Made by a program: the position numbers and the translations under genes. Of a stretch of 46,706 bases of DNA, positions 44,798 to 46,706 are shown piece by piece (position 1 is the stretch's first letter; every line of letters begins with the position of its first letter). Where the stretch lies: positions 1-46,706 of the IMG/VR virus record IMGVR_UViG_3300042356_001329; one strand, 5' to 3'. Under the pieces are notes generated by a model that worked only from the letters and a program-made list of their open reading frames with translations, was not told the DNA's origin and did no database searches. The DNA comes from a virus.

Positions 44798-45079
44798 ATG
44801 CGCAAACTATCAAGAGAAGAACTTATTGCTCACCGCGCCGCTCGTGCCGCAGCAATCAGCCCCGTTGCCGAAGTCGTCGCTGAACCCGTCGCAGAAGTCG
44901 TCACGGAAGTCGTCACGGAAGAAATCGCCCCTGTCGCAGAAGTCGTCACGGAAGAAGTTGTTACGGAAGAAGTTGTCGCCGAAGAAAAGCCTAAGCGCAA
45001 GTCCAAGAAGAACGACACTGAAGTCGCCACCGAAGAACACACTCACGACGAAAACTGCGAACACTCAGAAGAAGTCTGA
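44798..45079 (+). CDS. 93-aa Val/Glu-repeat protein
   Basis: ATG 44798 follows CAGGAG. The N-terminus MRKLSREELIAHRAARAA is basic. The middle is a tandem series of VAEVV, VTEVV and VTEEVV units with strongly repeated DNA, then a Lys/Arg patch (KPKRKSKK) and a His/Cys tail (HTHDENCEH) that may bind metal. Such repeats often vary in number between strains. It is the only + strand gene in this arm. Function unknown. Confidence 0.65.
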   Translation: MRKLSREELIAHRAARAAAISPVAEVVAEPVAEVVTEVVTEEIAPVAEVVTEEVVTEEVVAEEKPKRKSKKNDTEVATEEHTHDENCEHSEEV

Positions 45080-45203
45080 AAACCTTACGGGTAGTTGGCG
45101 AGGGCAAACAACCTTATAACGACGCAAAGAGAAAATTGCGAAAACTCTTATATCGCAGGTTGTCCATAAAGCAAGGAAATGCCGTAGCCCCAACCAAAAT
45201 CTG

Positions 45204-45941
45204 TTATGCGCTGACTTTCGGCAGTAATCCCTTGTCACGCAGTTGGTTGTCCACTTCAGTTTCTAACCAGCCGAGAATGTCACTGTCAAGTTCGCTCATC
45301 TCGTCCCAAGCGTCGTAGTTCCCGTCACTTGTACCAGACTCTATTTCCTCATCTATCCTCGCATAAGCCTCACGGAACTGCTCAGGAACTTTGTTGGCGG
45401 ATAGTTCGCAACCAGCCTCAGCAACAATCTCGCCTTTACTGAACGCCATCACGCAAGAGAACGAACGACCTTCCTCATCAGACGAAACTGTGAATAAGAG
45501 TGTGGGGAACTGTCTGCTCACCTCACGGATAAGTCCGTCAGCAGGCGACCACGCAGTCTCGTAGTACGCATAGATACCGCCACTCCCATCAGAGTGGTCA
45601 ATAATTTCCCACTCCTCAATACGAGGCGACCACTTCGTACTCCAGTTGTTGATACACCAGTCATACCAAGTGGTGTGACCGTACTCCGCCTTGTTTGCTT
45701 CGTACTTCTTGAGAAGTTCTTGGTATTCGGGGTCGTCAGTTTCGGTACTCAAGAACACGGCACGAATAGCCAACGGTTCAGGGACGGGGAATAAGATAGT
45801 CAAGTCGTAATCAACTTGCTCAACGCCCATCGTTGTCTCAGCGAGCGACGGGTCGTGCTTACGGGTAATCGCTTCAGTGAGTTTGACTAGCGACTCACGG
45901 TCGCCCGTAACATTCATTCTGTTGTAGCACCAGTTCGGCAT
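45204..45941 (-). CDS. DUF1281/YubB-like (Api92-like) protein, 245 aa
   Basis: The N-terminus MPNWCYNRMNVTGDRESL is the family hallmark: Trp-Cys followed by a beta-alpha-beta ferredoxin-like fold. The centre contains TTWYDWCINNWSTKWSPR, also typical. These proteins occur in plasmids and phages, often near antirestriction genes, but their biochemical role is unclear. AAAGGGGATT precedes the ATG and the promoter is strong. Confidence 0.8.
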   Translation of the reverse strand: MPNWCYNRMNVTGDRESLVKLTEAITRKHDPSLAETTMGVEQVDYDLTILFPVPEPLAIRAVFLSTETDDPEYQELLKKYEANKAEYGHTTWYDWCINNWSTKWSPRIEEWEIIDHSDGSGGIYAYYETAWSPADGLIREVSRQFPTLLFTVSSDEEGRSFSCVMAFSKGEIVAEAGCELSANKVPEQFREAYARIDEEIESGTSDGNYDAWDEMSELDSDILGWLETEVDNQLRDKGLLPKVSA

Positions 45942-45976
45942 AGTAATCCCCTTTGGTAGTGGTGGTTATAGCGATA

Positions 45977-46005
45977 AGTATATCGGTAAATCAAACCAAT
46001 GTCAA
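45977..46005 (-). promoter_or_regulatory. Promoter of the DUF1281-like gene
   Basis: On the - strand TTGACA (46000-46005), 17 bases, TATACT (45977-45982). This is the closest match to consensus in the window. Confidence 0.85.
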
Positions 46006-46008
46006 GTG

Positions 46009-46060
46009 TTTTGTGGAAGTTCTCCATAATGAATAGGGTCGCTACGGAGAACCCCACAAA
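46009..46060 (-). terminator. Inverted repeat between two - strand genes
   Basis: Arms at 46009-46025 and 46046-46060 (GTGG..GTTCTCC and GGAGAAC..CCAC) give a long stem with a small bulge. It lies between the end of the 99-aa gene and the promoter of the DUF1281-like gene, as expected for a terminator, though there is no T-run. Confidence 0.55.
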
Positions 46061-46063
46061 CCT

Positions 46064-46363
46064 TTATGCCTCTTGCTTCGCTTTCGCTTTCTCAGTAAGA
46101 GACAAAATCATTTCTCGTATCGTAGAGAGTTCAGGTTCGGCAGTTGGCTTCGGTGTATCGGAGAGTTCTACATTCTTGTAGTCAATCCAACGCTGACCGT
46201 TACCTTCCTTCGGCACTACGCACAAATCAAATCGCCCGTAACACACACGGGTATCAGTGACAGTGACAGACACCTTCATTCCACTCACATCTACCAGCCC
46301 CGACATACCTTTATAAGCGTCGGTGTCAATAGAGCCGTTCTCTTTCTTTATTGGATCGTTCAT
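46064..46363 (-). CDS. Hypothetical 99-aa beta-rich protein
   Basis: GGAAGGGA precedes the ATG. The middle (VDVSGMKVSVTVTD then YGRFDLCVVP and WIDYKNVEL) is beta-rich and might form a small barrel. The C-terminus is helical (IREMILSLTEKAKAK). No family recognised. Confidence 0.55.
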   Translation of the reverse strand: MNDPIKKENGSIDTDAYKGMSGLVDVSGMKVSVTVTDTRVCYGRFDLCVVPKEGNGQRWIDYKNVELSDTPKPTAEPELSTIREMILSLTEKAKAKQEA

Positions 46364-46405
46364 AATCCCTTCCTTGTTGTAGTGATATTCAGGCTATGGG
46401 TGCCC

Positions 46406-46642
46406 CTACGCTTGTAGCGACACATCAAACCATTCTTGATAGGTGCGCCCATTCGTACGGACGAGTTCGCCGTCCTCGTAGAAGTCAAAGATAACTCCCT
46501 CGTTAGTGAAAACGACAACGCACACATTTTGTTGTGGATCGTATGGGTCTGTGGGTAGTTGGACTACGACTTCTTTACGAGAGTCTGTAACGCAGTCAAA
46601 GTCCATACGGGTAGACCCAGTGAAATCGTGAAAGTCACTCAT
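46406..46642 (-). CDS. Hypothetical 78-aa acidic protein
   Basis: ATG 46642 has GAGGAG seven bases upstream; an in-frame GTG two codons earlier is too close to that site. The product is beta-rich and acidic (VCVVVFTNEGVIFDFYEDGE). It overlaps the upstream gene by eight bases. Function unknown. Confidence 0.6.
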   Translation of the reverse strand: MSDFHDFTGSTRMDFDCVTDSRKEVVVQLPTDPYDPQQNVCVVVFTNEGVIFDFYEDGELVRTNGRTYQEWFDVSLQA

Positions 46643-46706
46643 CGTCACTCTCCTCTAAGCGCACCCACTCATTGTCTTTCTCTCCGTAAAGAGCAAAAGC
46701 GTCACT
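46635..46706 (-). CDS. C-terminal end of a gene cut by the window edge
   Basis: The last 23 residues of a frame open to the window edge are visible, ending EWVRLEESDDE before a stop that overlaps the next start. Too little is present to name it; the tight overlap supports it being a real upstream gene of the same operon. Confidence 0.55.
   Translation of the reverse strand, partial: SDAFALYGEKDNEWVRLEESDDE

Larger units (their letters stand above)
40959..46613 (+). repeat. Nine dispersed TACGGGTA octamers, all in one orientation
   Basis: Copies begin at 40959, 41484, 41696, 41708, 43689, 44183, 45086, 45860 and 46606. Three are part of the longer AAGTGCTACGGGTA (41478, 41690, 43683). They lie both in genes and between them, always in the same direction on the + strand; I saw no reverse copies in this region. 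Confidence 0.75.

Noticed and set aside
1-46706. Prophage attachment site or integrase
   Set aside because: No integrase, excisionase or tRNA-derived attachment core was seen, so lysogeny cannot be supported from this window.

Overview
The window is a stretch of a double-stranded DNA tailed bacteriophage genome (Caudoviricetes) or a very close derivative. The firm anchor is an HK97-fold major capsid protein at 23336-24643, set among tightly packed, overlapping genes. No terminase, portal, tail, integrase or host housekeeping gene is visible, so the window is part of a larger genome. The host cannot be fixed from sequence. An actinobacterial host is my best guess, from the 3Fe-4S ferredoxin of actinobacterial type, the helicase-associated-domain protein and several promoters placed so that the mRNA would be leaderless.

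Region 1 (2-23203, + strand) is a head-proximal cassette of nine overlapping genes. It is dominated by three giant multidomain proteins (at least 801, 2517 and 2281 aa) plus 926- and 674-aa proteins. Embedded domains include a DnaQ-type exonuclease, at least three HExxH zincin motifs, pentapeptide repeats, KTSC domains, a zeta-toxin-like kinase, possible ADP-ribosyltransferase domains and an ArdC antirestriction module. These are polyvalent proteins in the sense used by Aravind's group. The unusual part is a short linker, GMRS(R/S), seen 21 times, which punctuates the domains in three of them. I infer a modular, possibly proteolytically processed cargo that is packaged in the capsid and injected.

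Region 2 (23204-30456, + strand) has the capsid gene with its own promoter and terminator, then an operon of acidic or proline/glycine-rich structural-type proteins with a second linker family (RPxRGPGNPG), a staphylococcal-type nuclease, a membrane protein and a ferredoxin.

Region 3 (30457-37446) starts with three small + strand genes behind a consensus promoter. It continues with a mostly - strand accessory island: two HNH endonucleases, two methyltransferases, a double glycosyltransferase and a VioC-like Fe(II)/2-oxoglutarate oxygenase.

Region 4 (37448-40786) looks like a replication and regulation block: a ribbon-helix-helix protein, a putative helicase loader, a replication-initiator C-terminal-like protein, a DUF1599-type protein, a helicase-associated-domain/HTH protein and a two-TM protein. 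A 633-bp structured non-coding segment lies inside it.

Region 5 (40787-46706) opens with a 1.17-kb G-rich, repeat-filled non-coding segment where strand composition flips. It is followed by a - strand early-type region with strong TTGACA-N17 promoters, a MoxR-type AAA+ ATPase paired with a metallopeptidase-VWA protein, a DUF1281-like protein and several small orphans. Two short motifs recur here in one orientation only: a 15-mer (five exact copies, 37.7-41.6 kb) and the octamer TACGGGTA (nine copies, 41.0-46.6 kb).
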